64,000 bases of DNA from Acanthochlamys bracteata (Eukaryota; Streptophyta; Magnoliopsida; Pandanales; Velloziaceae), in contig CM034137.1 of NCBI GenBank assembly GCA_019914995.1, positions 7,219,155 to 7,283,154 of the forward strand, read 5' to 3'. The stretch's first letter is position 1. Each line of letters opens with the position of its first letter. The position numbers and the translations under genes were made by a program. Shown one piece after another: positions 37,127-49,527 of this stretch. The notes beneath the pieces are model-generated. The model ran no database searches. It worked only from the letters and a program-made list of their open reading frames with translations, and was not told the origin of the DNA.

Positions 37127-38638
37127 TCTCTCTTTGATCTTTCTATCTACTAGTACTACCACTACCACCAAGCTTCACTACTAAGATTCAAACACTGCTA
37201 AAAACAATGAACAAGATTAATACAGAGAGTACGAATCCAATGAAGAGGAGTTCGCGAAGTGAGAGACAGGAAGACATTGGTCTGCGCGAATAAAGGCAAA
37301 ACCCTGCGGCTAAGAAGGAAGAAAGAGGGATCTGCACTGCCTTTTCTGAAAAGGCGAGTCAGTAAGATTGCCACTGGAAGAAGAGAATATTTACGATTAT
37401 AGACACAGTAAGATGCCTCTATTATCTACTTATTACTTTGATTCTTTTGGAATCATTTTTTTAATATCAAAATTATCTTTACTCAAATTTTTTCTTCTCT
37501 TCTTATTTTTTAAATTTGTTTCCATTTGTTTTAATTTTTATTTTTTTCTCTTTTTATTTTATGATATTCAACATAATAATAAGATATTTTATACAAAAAA
37601 CTTTTTGATGAAATATTAATACTTTTTTATATTAATAGGAGAAAAATGATTTAATTGGAAAAAAACAACCAAAGTTTATAATAAGCAAGCAAGGTGAGGG
37701 GGAGAAAAAACATTTGTGATTTAGAAGTTAGAATTGTATACAGTTGCGTACAAATACATCATATTAGACCAAACTTTGTGTACAAATACATACAAAAATT
37801 TATTTTTATATTTTAGCTTATTCCAAATTTACTGAACTAATTTCTAATCAATTGCTTACCAAATTCAATTTTACTAAATTCAGTTTAATAAAACTCACTT
37901 TGTACTAATTAGAACACACTCTAATTGTGGATGACAAGTAGCTGAATTTTAATTTCATTTTGAAACTGTTTGACTAATATTTAAAAAAATTATTTAAAAA
38001 TTTAAAAAATATAAAAAAATTTTACGTAATAAAATTTTTTTATTACATATTTTTATTATTTTTTTGAGATAAAAAAATAAAATTTATTTTTTAAAAAAAA
38101 TATTTCTATTTTATAAAATTATATTTAATAAGCACTTTCGAACGCACCTAGTTGCGATCTTGAATGTATAAGAAAATCATCTCTCGCATCAATTAGACCA
38201 AAAGACATTTTTACTCTTAAGGCGTGTTTCAAATATCCGTAATTAAATTTCATAAAAGTGAAAAGTAAAAAATAGAGTTTTTTGAAAAATAAAGTAAAAG
38301 TGAAGTTCAGTATTTGTATTTCAATAAATTTTAGAAGTGTGTTAAAAGTTAAAAAATATAATTATATTGAGAAATGTATAAATAAAAAAATTAGAACTGA
38401 AATTCTGTATGTAGAAGTGAAGTTCTGAGTTCTTTGTGTAATTGAAATATATAAATTATTTGGAACTTAAAATCTGGTATTTGAAACACGCTCTTAACCA
38501 CCGAAGTCAAACTTTTACGATTCTTTTCATGCTAGCAGGAATCATAAAGCATATAGTAATCCTAAAAATGCATCCCTTCATTACAAATCGCTTTGAAATT
38601 TCAGTAGCAACCATCTCTCAGAGTTATCGAGAAGATAT
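37127..38638. other. Intergenic DNA between DUF1218 and MTP genes
   Basis: The first 250 bases are the DUF1218 promoter and 5'UTR. The stretch 37440-37660 is T-rich. About 37965-38150 is AT-rich repeat material, and 38221-38494 is a MITE. The two genes are transcribed in the same direction. Confidence 0.4.
38221..38494. mobile_element. MITE with GGCGTGTTTCAAAT ends, PIF/Harbinger-like
   Basis: The left end GGCGTGTTTCAAATATCCG and the inverse right end (ATTTGAAACACGCTCT) are flanked by TAA at 38218-38220 and 38495-38497. The interior aligns with the elements at 25650 and 50872. There is no coding capacity. Confidence 0.65.
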
Positions 38639-41600
38639 TCAAGTCTTCATTTTATGCTCTGGCTTGTGAGTAAACTCAAAATCTATATGCACAAATGCAC
38701 GCTCCACTTCAGGCATGCTCTCAAGCTTTTCTTGAAGTGTCTCCCCGATATCATGTGCTTGGCTCACGAGCATGTTTCCGGGCAAGACTATATCCACTTC
38801 AACAAAATAGTGAGAACCAAATTGGTAAGCTCTAACCGTGTCAATATGCTTAATTTCTTCATGGTGGTTCCATATGAGGTATGTCAGCTTCGCTAAGTAA
38901 TCAGGTGGCGCTGTTTGCCCAATCAATGTGCCCACATTCTTTAGGATGGTCCTTGCCCAAGTCATAATTGTATACAGAGCAATCTGCACCAAGATTAAGA
39001 ATCTTTACCGAAAAGTAATAGAATGGTGAAAGAAAGAAGCAAAGGCTTAAGAGACTGTTATATACACGGTGCATGTCATTTGCAGCATTGTCATTTGTTT
39101 AAAAGGCGAACATAAGCTTGCAACATGTTGTTGTACAGATCCTTCAAGCAAAAATAAGCTTGCAACACACCTACACTACTCAAACTAATTGCTTAGGTAA
39201 CTAACAAGGAAACTAGATAAGTTCCTTAGCAAATGAGAGATTCATGCAGGTATGAAGAGGAAACTCACCAAGATTGCCCCAACTGGATCAATCCACCAGC
39301 TGACTCTAACAGCAAGTATAGCTGTTACAAGGCCGATTGAATTGGTAATAACATCAAAGAAATGGTCTTGAGCATAGGCCCTAACAATTTCATCACTGAA
39401 TGTACGACAGTATAGCATTAGCACAAATTTCACAATGGTAACTGAAGCCATGCTGCCTATCATCCAATACTCCTTTTGTTTGTCGAAACTAGGGTGCTCC
39501 TGTCAGTGGAATACAAGACTATATAAAATAAAGGAGCCTACACAGAATCACTAGTCAGTGGTAATGTACTTCTAAAAACATCTGTAACATTGACATTTCT
39601 AAAATCTAAAAAGAATCACAGCTGTAAATTTGTAATTTAACTCTAAAGAATGTGATTAATGGCGAGGAACAATACCTGAGAAACCAATTCGCGTCCTGAC
39701 TCAAAGATAACTTGGAATCCCAGAGTAGCCATCACAGATGCAAAAACTATAATACCCTACGAAGCAGTAAAATGTAAGCAAATTAATGATAATAATAAAC
39801 TGCAGTTTTCTCATGGATGGACATAATGACCATTTCTTTGAATGAGTTCAACCTGTCAGTACTTTAATTCTTGAAAAAACAACCATCATCTTAAATATTT
39901 AACATGGAAATAGCTTCAACTTTAAAGCTATCTTGCTAAAATGTTCCGAACAATTTAATTCTTGAATCAGAGGCTATATTTCATCTGGATTCACCAAATT
40001 CCCCATAGGTTTTATTAGTATCTTCATGTGAAACATGCAAACTTCTTTTAGATTGAAAAATTCTGGAATATGCAACTAAAGGTCTTAATTGCGAAGCCCT
40101 AAAACCCAATTTAGAATGCAGATAAACATTTATAATGGAGAAGCTTAATAACAGATAGAGGAATGTAATTGTTGAATCTAAAGTGAGAGCTAAGTTATTT
40201 ATATATTCTTTTTGTATTATAAGGCATCATTGTTACAGTTTGAGTATTAACTTGTCCAAGAAATATACGGAAGCCTTGTATGATGCATGCTGCAAAGGTA
40301 TATCCTGAATCATAATGCAGATTGTCAAAATGCTATCAAGGATAATTTAGTGATTGGCAAATTGATTGATGCAAAGAAAGATATGGCTTCTGATCCACGT
40401 AGAAACACCATTCCTTTCTCTAAATTCAGAATAACCTGCACCCTCGTGATGAAATATTCTTTTAATGTGTTATCGCCAATGTTTCATAAAGTTGGGAGAA
40501 AATCTGTGTTCCGAATTGGACAATGAGACAGTCCACCCATTTAAACTAGCATTTTATGCCCAATGAACCAGTATCAGAAAGAAATGCCTAGAGAGTTGCT
40601 GCTCAAACAAAGTATAGATGGCTAGAGAAACCGAAACAGAGGATGATATGGAGGGAGAGGCTTTGTGGATACAAGGTCACTAACTCCATGACTTCAACTT
40701 GATGTTAGGATACCAAAATTAAGCATCTCTTTAAGTTGTTTCAGGAAAATTTTCAAAGAAGCCTCATATAAAAGAAACACATATCTAAAATCAGCACTAT
40801 AATTAGTTTGATTCGACTTTTAGCCTCAAATATCCAGCAAACAGCATCTAATGATATATAAAAGAGCTTCCTCTGGTAAAAGATATATACATATCAATGA
40901 CCATGTCACATTCGAGAAAACGGACACGCATTAATGTTTTCCATTTGTATATACATTTCTAAGGAAAAGATATCTTACCAGAGGTTGCATCCGCTTCTTG
41001 CCAATTGGATAACTGTACAAATTGGTCCTCTTCATTGCAATTGCCGTAGCTAGAAGAATGAAACCAGATAGAAGATCCATAAATGAGTCTAAAGCTGAAG
41101 CAATCACAGCCATTGATCTGCTCTCCACACATGCAACAAGCTTTCCAGCAAAAAGGACCGCATTCACAATATTTGAAAGGTTGCTCGCCAATGATTCCTT
41201 GCTAGCAAGCTTCTTCTTCTCATCCTTAAAAAACATTTGATGAAGCTATGATTTCAAAACACATATACCTAACGATAAATTGTGCAAACACAACCTATAT
41301 ACTGTCAAGGATATGGTAACTAATGAGTAAATTGATTCTGGAAGTATTGAACAAATTCATCTTCATCATGAATGTCGTCAAGATTTACATCTCAATGATA
41401 ACTACTCTTAAATGCATCAAGTGTCTTAGAAAGAACCTCTGTTAGCACATCCACCCAATAACCCGCTTCATTGATGCTTTCCACCTCGCCATAACCCTTT
41501 AGAATCTCTTCCTGCTGCTTATAGTATTTTGCAACTCTGCTCTTCTTACCTGAGTATTATCAACACGTGAACATGATTAGACAATTAAAAATAACATCTC

Positions 41601-42239
41601 TATCAAATTTATCATCAGCAAATCAGAAAGATTTAAAAGTCCCTCCAACTGCGGCGCTAAGCAAGAAGGAAAACCACCTCTCTATTCTACACACTTCTCG
41701 GTTTGTAATTAAAAATCTACATATTGTAGCCATAATCAATTGTTACTTCAAAAAGTACCAGTAAATTAGTGACATATCCCAAAATAAAAAATACATCAAA
41801 TCTTCTAATACAAGGAGCTTAGCAGCAATTTTTGTAGCAAAATACGATACGGCAGCAATTAGTAATCTCTTATGGTTCCTTAATGTAATCCTAAAGTCTT
41901 CTCCAGAGGAAAAAAAAAACAAATCTAACATCACTACACTTGTGTGAAATTCTGTTTCATCCTTTGGGCTTCAGAAATCATCATCACGACTCGAAGGAGC
42001 ACGCAACAAAGGTTTGGTTTAAGTAAAAAATGAGAGAAAGAGAGAGAGAAGAAGAAGAAGAGATCGATGCCGTTGATACCAATACAAAAGGCACGTTTAA
42101 CATTGGTCTGATCAGGCATGTGAAAATCGCTAATGTTGATTCTCCATGACCGCAGCCGCTGCTGATTGGAGTCCTCCCCCGCCGCCGTAGACGAAGGCAA
42201 TAACTCTTGCGCCGCAGATTCGTTTCCGATCTCTTTCAT
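38639..42239 (-). CDS. Mn-type cation diffusion facilitator, MTP9/MTP10-like
   Basis: A metal/proton antiporter that moves Mn2+ out of the cytosol. Six coding exons on the minus strand: 42239-42080, 41549-41437, 41224-40979, 39756-39676, 39499-39269 and 38983-38639, giving 391 residues. Every junction has GT-AG and matching phase. Both metal-site helices carry the DxxxD motif of the Mn clade: D137/D141 in [11 protein letters not shown] and D245/D249 in [11 protein letters not shown]. Zn-type members have HxxxD instead. Other family marks are [24 protein letters not shown], here split over exons 3 and 4, then [23 protein letters not shown] and the cytosolic domain [43 protein letters not shown]. 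Its length is normal. The first exon (WRINISDF motif) may be replaced by the upstream exon at 43120-43261, which ends in the same phase. Confidence 0.92.
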
Positions 42240-43119
42240 TGCTCAATCTCTCAACAACCAACAGCAAGAACAATCCCCAAAAAACAACACTGGATTGAAC
42301 AAAAACAACAACGACATAAAGAGAAAGAGATCACGAAAGATTGAAGGAGGAAAGAGAGAGAGATTGTGATACGGACGAACAAGTGTTGTGCTGGGTTTCG
42401 TGGAGCGAAAAAAGGAGGCGGCGGTTTAGTGAAATTTGAAAAGAATAAACAAAGAAATTAAAACAAGTGAATCAAAACAAATAAATGAGGCCTCTTTTTG
42501 GTTGGTTGTTGTTGCAAGTTACAAGGACTACATAGTTGGGCTGGTGTTGATGGGCCAGCCCAATTATATTTATTTGTTTAATTATACTAAAACAAAATGA
42601 ACATGCTTTTGTATACCAATTCTTATATTAATGGATTTTAATTATCAATGTGGAATAGTAATAATAGTAATAAACATAGAAACTACCTTATTATTTGAAT
42701 TTAAAAATTAAAAAAATATGCATAGCATAATTTCATGACACATACATATACTTTTTCAATTAAAAAATTTAAAATATTATAAAAACTTTTTGAGAAATAA
42801 AAAATAAAAAAACAAGATGAAATAAGAAATCTACGCAATTCAAACCGTCACTAATACTGAAGAGAGCTTTTCGGCATGCTGGTCAAATAGGAATTAAATA
42901 GCTTATTAACACGTATATTTAATCAGAAGTAAACCTAATTACGACCAACGTAATGTTATTATCCATATAATCTTTGGCTATTAAAGACAATTTTCTAAAA
43001 AGTTAATTATGGTTTTACTAGTTATGTAGGAGGTTAATTAATTTGCTTCATGAAAATGTTCAACCAAAACAATTTTCTAAAACGTTATTAGTTTATCATC
43101 TAAAACTTAATATACGTAC

Positions 43120-43261
43120 CCTTAGAAACAAAACACACTCTCGAAACAAGATAAGGATCCTTTGATCTCTCAGGTATTCGAAAATCATTTATATTCAACT
43201 TCCATGGATGCTCCGGCGCCGCCGCCGCAGCAGCAGTCTCTCCTTCTTTTTCTGTTGCCAT
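43120..43261 (-). CDS. Alternative first coding exon of the MTP gene, or orphan exon of a lost MTP duplicate
   Basis: Starting at ATG 43261-43259, the minus strand encodes MATEKEGE, an Ala run, then PWKLNINDFRIPERSKD and VSRVCFVSKG. It ends at a strong donor, AAGG|GTACGTA, in phase 1 (43120/43119). The annotated MTP first exon has the parallel segment [15 protein letters not shown] and also ends in phase 1, so this exon can splice to the same MTP exon 2 (41549) and give [12 protein letters not shown]. An in-frame upstream ATG at 43324 would lengthen it by 21 residues. A TATAAAG (43430-43424) lies upstream, so it may have its own promoter. No other MTP exons follow before the annotated first exon, so the alternatives are a second transcription start or a truncated tandem copy. 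Confidence 0.65.
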
Positions 43262-46200
43262 CCTCCTCGGCGATAACAGCTGCATTCGGTAATCCATAGA
43301 CTTGCATCCATAATCCATATGCATTTATATATGTAGCAAAACCCAAAAAGAAAACAGATTTTTATTTGCGAGTGAAGAGAAGATAGCTTTTAATATAATG
43401 GAGTGCTCTGTAGAGAGCACTAGCTTTATAGCAAATTAAGTCATCAATCTAGGGCAATAATGTTAGATTATGGTATATCATTGCATAGATGAGCATGCAC
43501 TAGCTAGGTAAAATAAATGTTTTCTGTGTATAGTTAGTGGCGTGACGATTATATTTGAATGAATTTCTCTTTTTTTTTTTTAAAAGGTAAAAAAAGAAGA
43601 TGGTAGTGGAGAAGTTTGGAAGAATTACGTTACCTTGCATGGTATTGTGCAAGTGTGATGCATACGTATAGTAAAAGAGGATGTAAAATTAATTTTCAGG
43701 ACAATTAGTCTAAGTTTTGTACCACTTACATATTTTGTATAGGTGAAAACTTACAAAAGTTATAAAAAAAAAACATAACAAAATTGGTTTACGGCTTCAA
43801 GATTAAAAGGTGTGGAAAGTAGAGTTTTAAAAATTAAAATGACGAGTTTCTAAATAGACAAATAAAAATAAAATTTTCAGTTTAACAAACAATTATAGTA
43901 CGTAGACTTTTCGTAATTTTATATTCAACGAAAAAAATTGGAGTTTCAAAATATTGAAATAAACACTCAATTCGACACAATCTAAACATTGTAAATGATT
44001 AGAGACTTTCTCATTAGGGAAGTATTGTGAGAAAAAAATTTTAGATTATTATATTTTAATTTAATGTTAGTTATTTAATTTGGATATATGTATTACTTTT
44101 TTATTTACACCTTTAGATATATTAAAACTACTTTTTTATGATACTTAGCCACCAAATTTTAATTTCTGACAATTATCATCATTTTACATAAAAAATTTTC
44201 AACGAAATTTCTATGCCTAGCTTAGCTAAAAGCTCACCGAATATACTCCAAATGTTTTATTTGGGACTTATTTGAACTTAATAAGTCCAAAAAGGTTTAA
44301 GTGTTTAACGCATAAAAGCTTAAACATTTGTGTTTTAGGGATAATTTGGTTTAGCTCTAATTAAACGTAGTGAATAATTCCTTATAGTTATCGCCAAGCA
44401 CTCAAAGTAAGTTGGCTTATCTTAAACAAAATATTCTTTATAAAATGGATGGAAATTGCAAGATGTCAAAAGGTATGTTTATCTTTTAAATTCTACTTAA
44501 TTTTGGATAACTATATAAGAGTGTAAATTTAGATTTTACAGAATCATATAGGCTCAGTTTGACATTGCTTATTTTTTATTTTATATTTTTTAATATATAT
44601 TTTATAATTATATAGAAAATTTATTTTAAAATTTAAAAATGTAAAAAAATTTTACTAATAAAATTTTTTATTGTATAATTTTATTATTTTTTTAAAAGTA
44701 TAAAAAATAAAACTCGTCTTTTAGAAAGAACAAAAAAATTTTTATTTTAAAAAAACTTCATTTTATAAATACTTCCGATCTCCATTTCATATAGTCAAAT
44801 TAGATTTACAACTAAGATAGATATTAATATAGAATAGCAAGAAGATTACAAATTACGAAAATACAATAAGCAACTCTGAGAGTTAGGTCCTTCACAAATT
44901 TTTTATTAAAGAGATAAAAAGTTTTGTTTAAGAGAATACACAAATTTTAATTGAGCTGATGGTTCCACATATGTTTACATAAAACTAAATTAACAAATTA
45001 AATTATTTAATATAAAATAAATTTATTGTAATATTTTAGAATTTGAAAAGTAATAAACTTTGACTCAAACTACAACAGTCTAATCAATAATAAACTACTG
45101 ATTCAAATCGGAAGATGTGTTCAAATTATATATCTAATTTTGAATGATCATAATTTTGGAAAGTTACACTATGGTTGTGTTTGAAATTGCTTATAAAATG
45201 AAGCTTTTTTAAAATAAAAAATATTTTTATTTTTTTAAAAATAAGTTTTATTTTTTTTATTTTTAAAAAAATAATAAAAATATATAATAAAAAATTTAAT
45301 TACGTAAAATTTTTTTACATTATCTAAATTTTTAAATAAATTTTTTAAATATTTATAAAATATATATTAAAAAATATGAATTAAATACCCTCTAATCCAA
45401 ACCTATCCTGAATCAGATTGAGTGCTTGTTTTCAATTATACAAAATTCACTTTTTTGATCCGATTTTCAATTCTCTTACTTTTTTCGCTTCAGTTTACTC
45501 CCAAATTTTGTTGAATTTAATCGTTTATTTCTAATTTACTTCTTACCAAACTCATTATACTTGTATTTACTTTTACAAAACTTATTTCTAATAATCAAAA
45601 CACACTCCCAACCAAAACCGGTACCACGTAGTTAACAGAACGTTATTATATTGTGATCTATGCCAAAATAGAAGAAGCCAACATCAACACACCACAAGGG
45701 CACATGGTCCACAACCGCAAACCCAATTGCACCACTAATCTTTCAAATTACACTGATAAGAATTCAGAGGCAGGATTCTTTCTACACTTGATAATCCACT
45801 AATTCAATTAGTACGTGAATTCAAATGAAAGCTAACACAACTTGTGCTACTCAAGACCTTCATCACCAATAAATCAAGGATAGTTTTCCTTTCTTTGGAC
45901 TTTAACTACATTTTAACGTTGATGGATAGAATACCATGGTTCACATACTTCTTATTAACCTCATCAATAAGAAGAGTTCTCTTAGACTGTGCAACAGAAG
46001 AAATAGAAGTTACTAGAGCATAGTGAAATCTTATAAGGTTTGCCATACTTAATGATGAGAAGGTGTGGACAAAGTAAAAACAAATCAAGAGATTATAGCT
46101 AGTGATTTTGCCCATACTTATTGCTGTTGTTTTTGTTTCTTGTTAAGTGTATACTTTTTGAAGCGTATCGGCAAATTACCAAAGGTGGTGCGTTTGGGAT

Positions 46201-46595
46201 TGTGTTCCCAAAACGCTCCTTTTAATTTTTTATTTTATATTTTTAATATATATTTTATAAATATTTAAAAATTTTATTAAAAATTTTTTTTAATGTAAAA
46301 AAATTTTATATATTCAAAATTTTTTTATTATATATTTTTAATTTAAAAAAAATAAAATTTATTTTTAAAAAAAAGTAAAAAATTGTTTTATTTTAAAAAA
46401 TTTTATTTCATAATTACCTCAAATTTGTTCCATGACGCTGGCATAAGAAGAAAAAAACATCTTCCAATAATTTTACTACTTTAACTGTAACACAAAAATA
46501 ATCACACAAAACTCTTACAGCCAAATAGGCGCAGAAGACGCTAGCTAGCAGGGAAGGTTTCACCACCATCGATCACTCATCATCGTGTTGATGAA
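43262..46595. other. AT-rich intergenic DNA between MTP and RBCS genes
   Basis: A 7-bp hairpin (GTGCTCT/AGAGCAC, 43403-43420) lies beside the TATA-like box of the upstream MTP exon. MITE-like AT-rich elements occur at about 44552-44790, 45176-45400 and 46186-46425. The stretch 45600-46140 is of more normal complexity but has no recognised gene. Confidence 0.4.
45176..45400. mobile_element. AT-rich MITE-like element
   Basis: It begins TGTGTTTGAAATTGCTTATAAAAT and its interior closely follows those at 48150 and 49275. The right terminal repeat is missing or degraded, so the end is approximate. Confidence 0.45.
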
Positions 46596-46765
46596 GATAA
46601 GGTATTGACTCTTCATCCGCCACGTGGCAAAACGAAATGGGCGACCGACGATAAGGAAGAAATCCCCTCAAGCCCTTCATTAATTTGCGGTTGCTCATTG
46701 ATCCCACGGCTATCGACCACACGATTCATTGCAGAGGCGATAAGGGTTACAAGCTTTTATAAAAG
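46596..46765 (+). promoter_or_regulatory. Light-responsive RBCS promoter: I-boxes, G-box, TATA box
   Basis: Three I-boxes (GATAAGG) lie at 46596-46602, 46650-46656 and 46739-46745. A G-box (CACGTGGC) is at 46621-46628, between the first two. A strong TATA box TATAAAAG is at 46758-46765. G-box plus I-box is the conserved light-responsive module of RBCS promoters, bound by bZIP/bHLH and MYB-related factors. The TATA box predicts a 5'UTR of about 35 nt before the ATG at 46826. Confidence 0.8.
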
Positions 46766-46825
46766 GGTAGTTCGAGTATGTAGCTTAGTAAGAGAGTTCA
46801 GGGAGGGAAAAAAGGAACAACAAAA

Positions 46826-47580
46826 ATGGCCTCCTCTGTCATGACCTCTGCTGCCGCCGTAGCTCGCACCACACCTGCTCAGTCGAGCATGGTTGCTCCG
46901 TTCACAGGCCTCAAGTCTGCCGGCTCTTTCCCAGTCACCCGCAAAAGCAACAACGATTTCTCGAAGCTCCCTAGCAATGGTGGCAGGGTTCAGTGCATGA
47001 AGGTACGTACGTTGCATTACATACATTTAAGCTGGTAGAGATCGAGGACCCAACTAATATGTTATATACTCGTAATAGTACTTTTGGGATAATGGGGTTA
47101 TAAAACATTGAGTAGGTATGGCCGATTGAGGGGAAGAAGAAGTTCGAGACCCTCTCCTACCTTCCAGACCTTGATCAGGACGCTTTGATCAAGCAGATTG
47201 AGTACCTCCTCCGCTCGAAGTGGGTTCCTTGCATTGAATTCTGCAAGGTGGGTTCAAAAACTTTAAGCTATTTATTTTGTTATACGTAATATATCGTGGC
47301 GAATTAGAGATATATTTGAGAATGGACGCAGGTGGGATTCGTGTACCGTGAGAACAACAGGTCCCCGGGGTACTACGATGGTCGCTACTGGACAATGTGG
47401 AAGCTCCCCATGTTCGGCTGCACTGACGCAGCACAGGTCGTGAGAGAGCTTGAGGAGTGCAAGAAGGAGTACCCTGACGCCTTCTCCCGGATCATCGGAT
47501 TCGACAACGTCCGTCAGGTGCAGTGCATCAGTTTCATCGCCTACAAGCCCCCGTCCTTCACTGAACAAAGTGGCGCATAG
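46826..47580 (+). CDS. RBCS: RuBisCO small subunit, chloroplast precursor
   Basis: The nuclear-encoded small subunit of ribulose-1,5-bisphosphate carboxylase/oxygenase, which assembles with plastid RbcL into the L8S8 enzyme of the stroma. Three exons, 46826-47002, 47116-47247 and 47332-47580, with phase-0 introns of 113 and 84 nt at the conserved plant positions, give 185 residues. Residues 1-57 are a chloroplast transit peptide ([31 protein letters not shown]), with cleavage expected before Met58. The mature part has [46 protein letters not shown] and SFIAYKPP. The segment [13 protein letters not shown] replaces the IEFELEHGFVYRE of many dicots and is nearer the SKVGF form found in some other plants. 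The C terminus extends to [10 protein letters not shown]. The coding sequence is intact and the promoter is typical. Confidence 0.97.
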
Positions 47581-48149
47581 ACTAGTGCATAAGCACGAAG
47601 CAATGCAGCGCAACGCAACTCGGAGATCGATCGGCTGGCGTCGTCGTCTCTGAATTGTTAGCATTTCCTTTTAAAAACTTTGATGTTTGGCTTTTTCTTT
47701 AAGTTCGAGTTTTTGTGATTTCACTGATTTGGTGTCTCTCGTTCCCAATATATATATGAAGCTACAATAACAATGGCGGAAAGGTCATGATATATATGTG
47801 TCTCCGGTTATAATGGCGTAATTAAACTTGCTTGTTTGGTTTCTAAGGAAATTTATTTGTGTTTATGCTTATTTGATATGGTGGAAAGTAAAATTATCCA
47901 ACCGAAATTTGTCTGATTTCTGTCAAGTCGTATACGTCAACATACAGAATGACCTTATAGTACCTGGGCATAAACCAAGCGGGAAGCGCCCAATTGTCGG
48001 GCGGGTAAAGGCACCTGCTTCTCAAATGGGTTAAATTTTAGGCATTGATGTATGGAGCAATTTATAGAATGAGTTTATGGCACTTGAGTAATTGGGCATA
48101 AGCCCTGCAGCAATGTTGGGCTCCTAACGGCACCAACACTAGTTTTTGA

Positions 48150-48395
48150 AGCATTTAAAAGTACTTATAATATAATTTTTTTTAAAATATAAAATATTTT
48201 TATTTTTTTTAAAAGATAAGTTCTATTTTTCATTTTTAAAAAAATAATAAAAATATATAATAAAAAAATCTCACTATATAAAATTTTTTGACATTTTTTA
48301 AACTTTTAAATAAATTTTTTATATATTTATAAAATATATATTAAAAAATATAAAATAAAAGATTGAAAATGAACGTTTAGAAAATGCAATCCCAA
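48150..48395. mobile_element. AT-rich MITE-like element
   Basis: The interior matches the other GTGCGTTTGAAATTAC-type elements, and the right end carries ATGCAATCCCAA. The ends are degraded. Confidence 0.45.
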
Positions 48396-49274
48396 TATGA
48401 ACGGGCAAAGAAAATTCTAACTAAGGGATAAATTGCAGCTGTGTTTTAATTAGCACAAGAAACTCACGAATGCAAGGGAAATGCCAAAAATTTCATTATG
48501 TACTTTTTGCAATTGTGAGCAAATTTCAACAAGTTCAACACTGTGAAAGGCCAAATCTTATTAGACTAAGTTTTAATTTTATGGGCAACTGATTATCTAG
48601 GTGCAATACTGCCTTGAGCTTAATGGGCTGAAAATAGAAATTAGTGGACTTTCCTTATATCAAGGTCATGAAACTATTGTAGGGAGTATTGAAGAAAGGG
48701 GATCTTGTTTGTGCATGATTGCGTTTCTCAAACTTTTTTTTTTTAATTTTTTATTTTTAAATACATATTTTATAAATATTTAAAAAATATATTTAAATAT
48801 TTAAAAAATGTAAAAAAATTTTTACGTAGTAAAATTTTTTTATTATATATTATTATTATTTTTTATAAAAACTCATTTAAAAAAAATAAAAATATTTTTT
48901 ATTTTAAAAAATTTCTATTTCATAAATATTTTACAAAAAAGTGCCGCCTTAAAAAAGGGGTTAAACGTAAATAAATAAATAAGAAGGGCTTAATATGGTC
49001 AAACTGCGGAAAACCATTTCGTTTAATATTCATGTTGATTGCTTTCTATTACTTTTTCTTTTTCTTTAATAGACAAAAACATTTATTAAATATGTACAAA
49101 AGTTTTCTATTATTGAATTTGTAGTGCCCAATCATGCACGGAAGCGCGAATTTGCTTCCTGTTTTCGTAACTACTGCTTTGTTTAGGAAGTTTGAATATT
49201 TCATTCCAAATCAATCACTGACAAAATTTTTAAATTCCACCTCACAGATAAAAATTTTCGTATATATACGTAGA

Positions 49275-49527
49275 GGGTGCGTTTGAAATTACTTATAAAA
49301 TAGAATTTTTTTTAAAAAAAAGATATTTTATTTTTTTCTAAAACGAATTTTATTTTTTAATATTAAAAAAAATAAAACTATACAATAATAAAATCTCACT
49401 ACATAAATTTTTTTTATATATTTTAAATTTTTAAATAAAAGTTTTAAATATTTTAAAATATATATATTAAAAATATTATTAAAAAAAAAGTTGAAAAGCT
49501 GAGACTGTAATGCAATCTAAAACGCAG
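49275..49527. mobile_element. AT-rich MITE-like element
   Basis: It starts GGTGCGTTTGAAATTACTTA and ends with the inverse AATGCAATCTAAAACGCA. The interior is nearly pure A/T. Confidence 0.55.

Noticed and set aside
40287-40526. A 79-codon plus-strand frame in the MTP intron
   Set aside because: No domain and no splice or promoter context. It is likely a chance frame.
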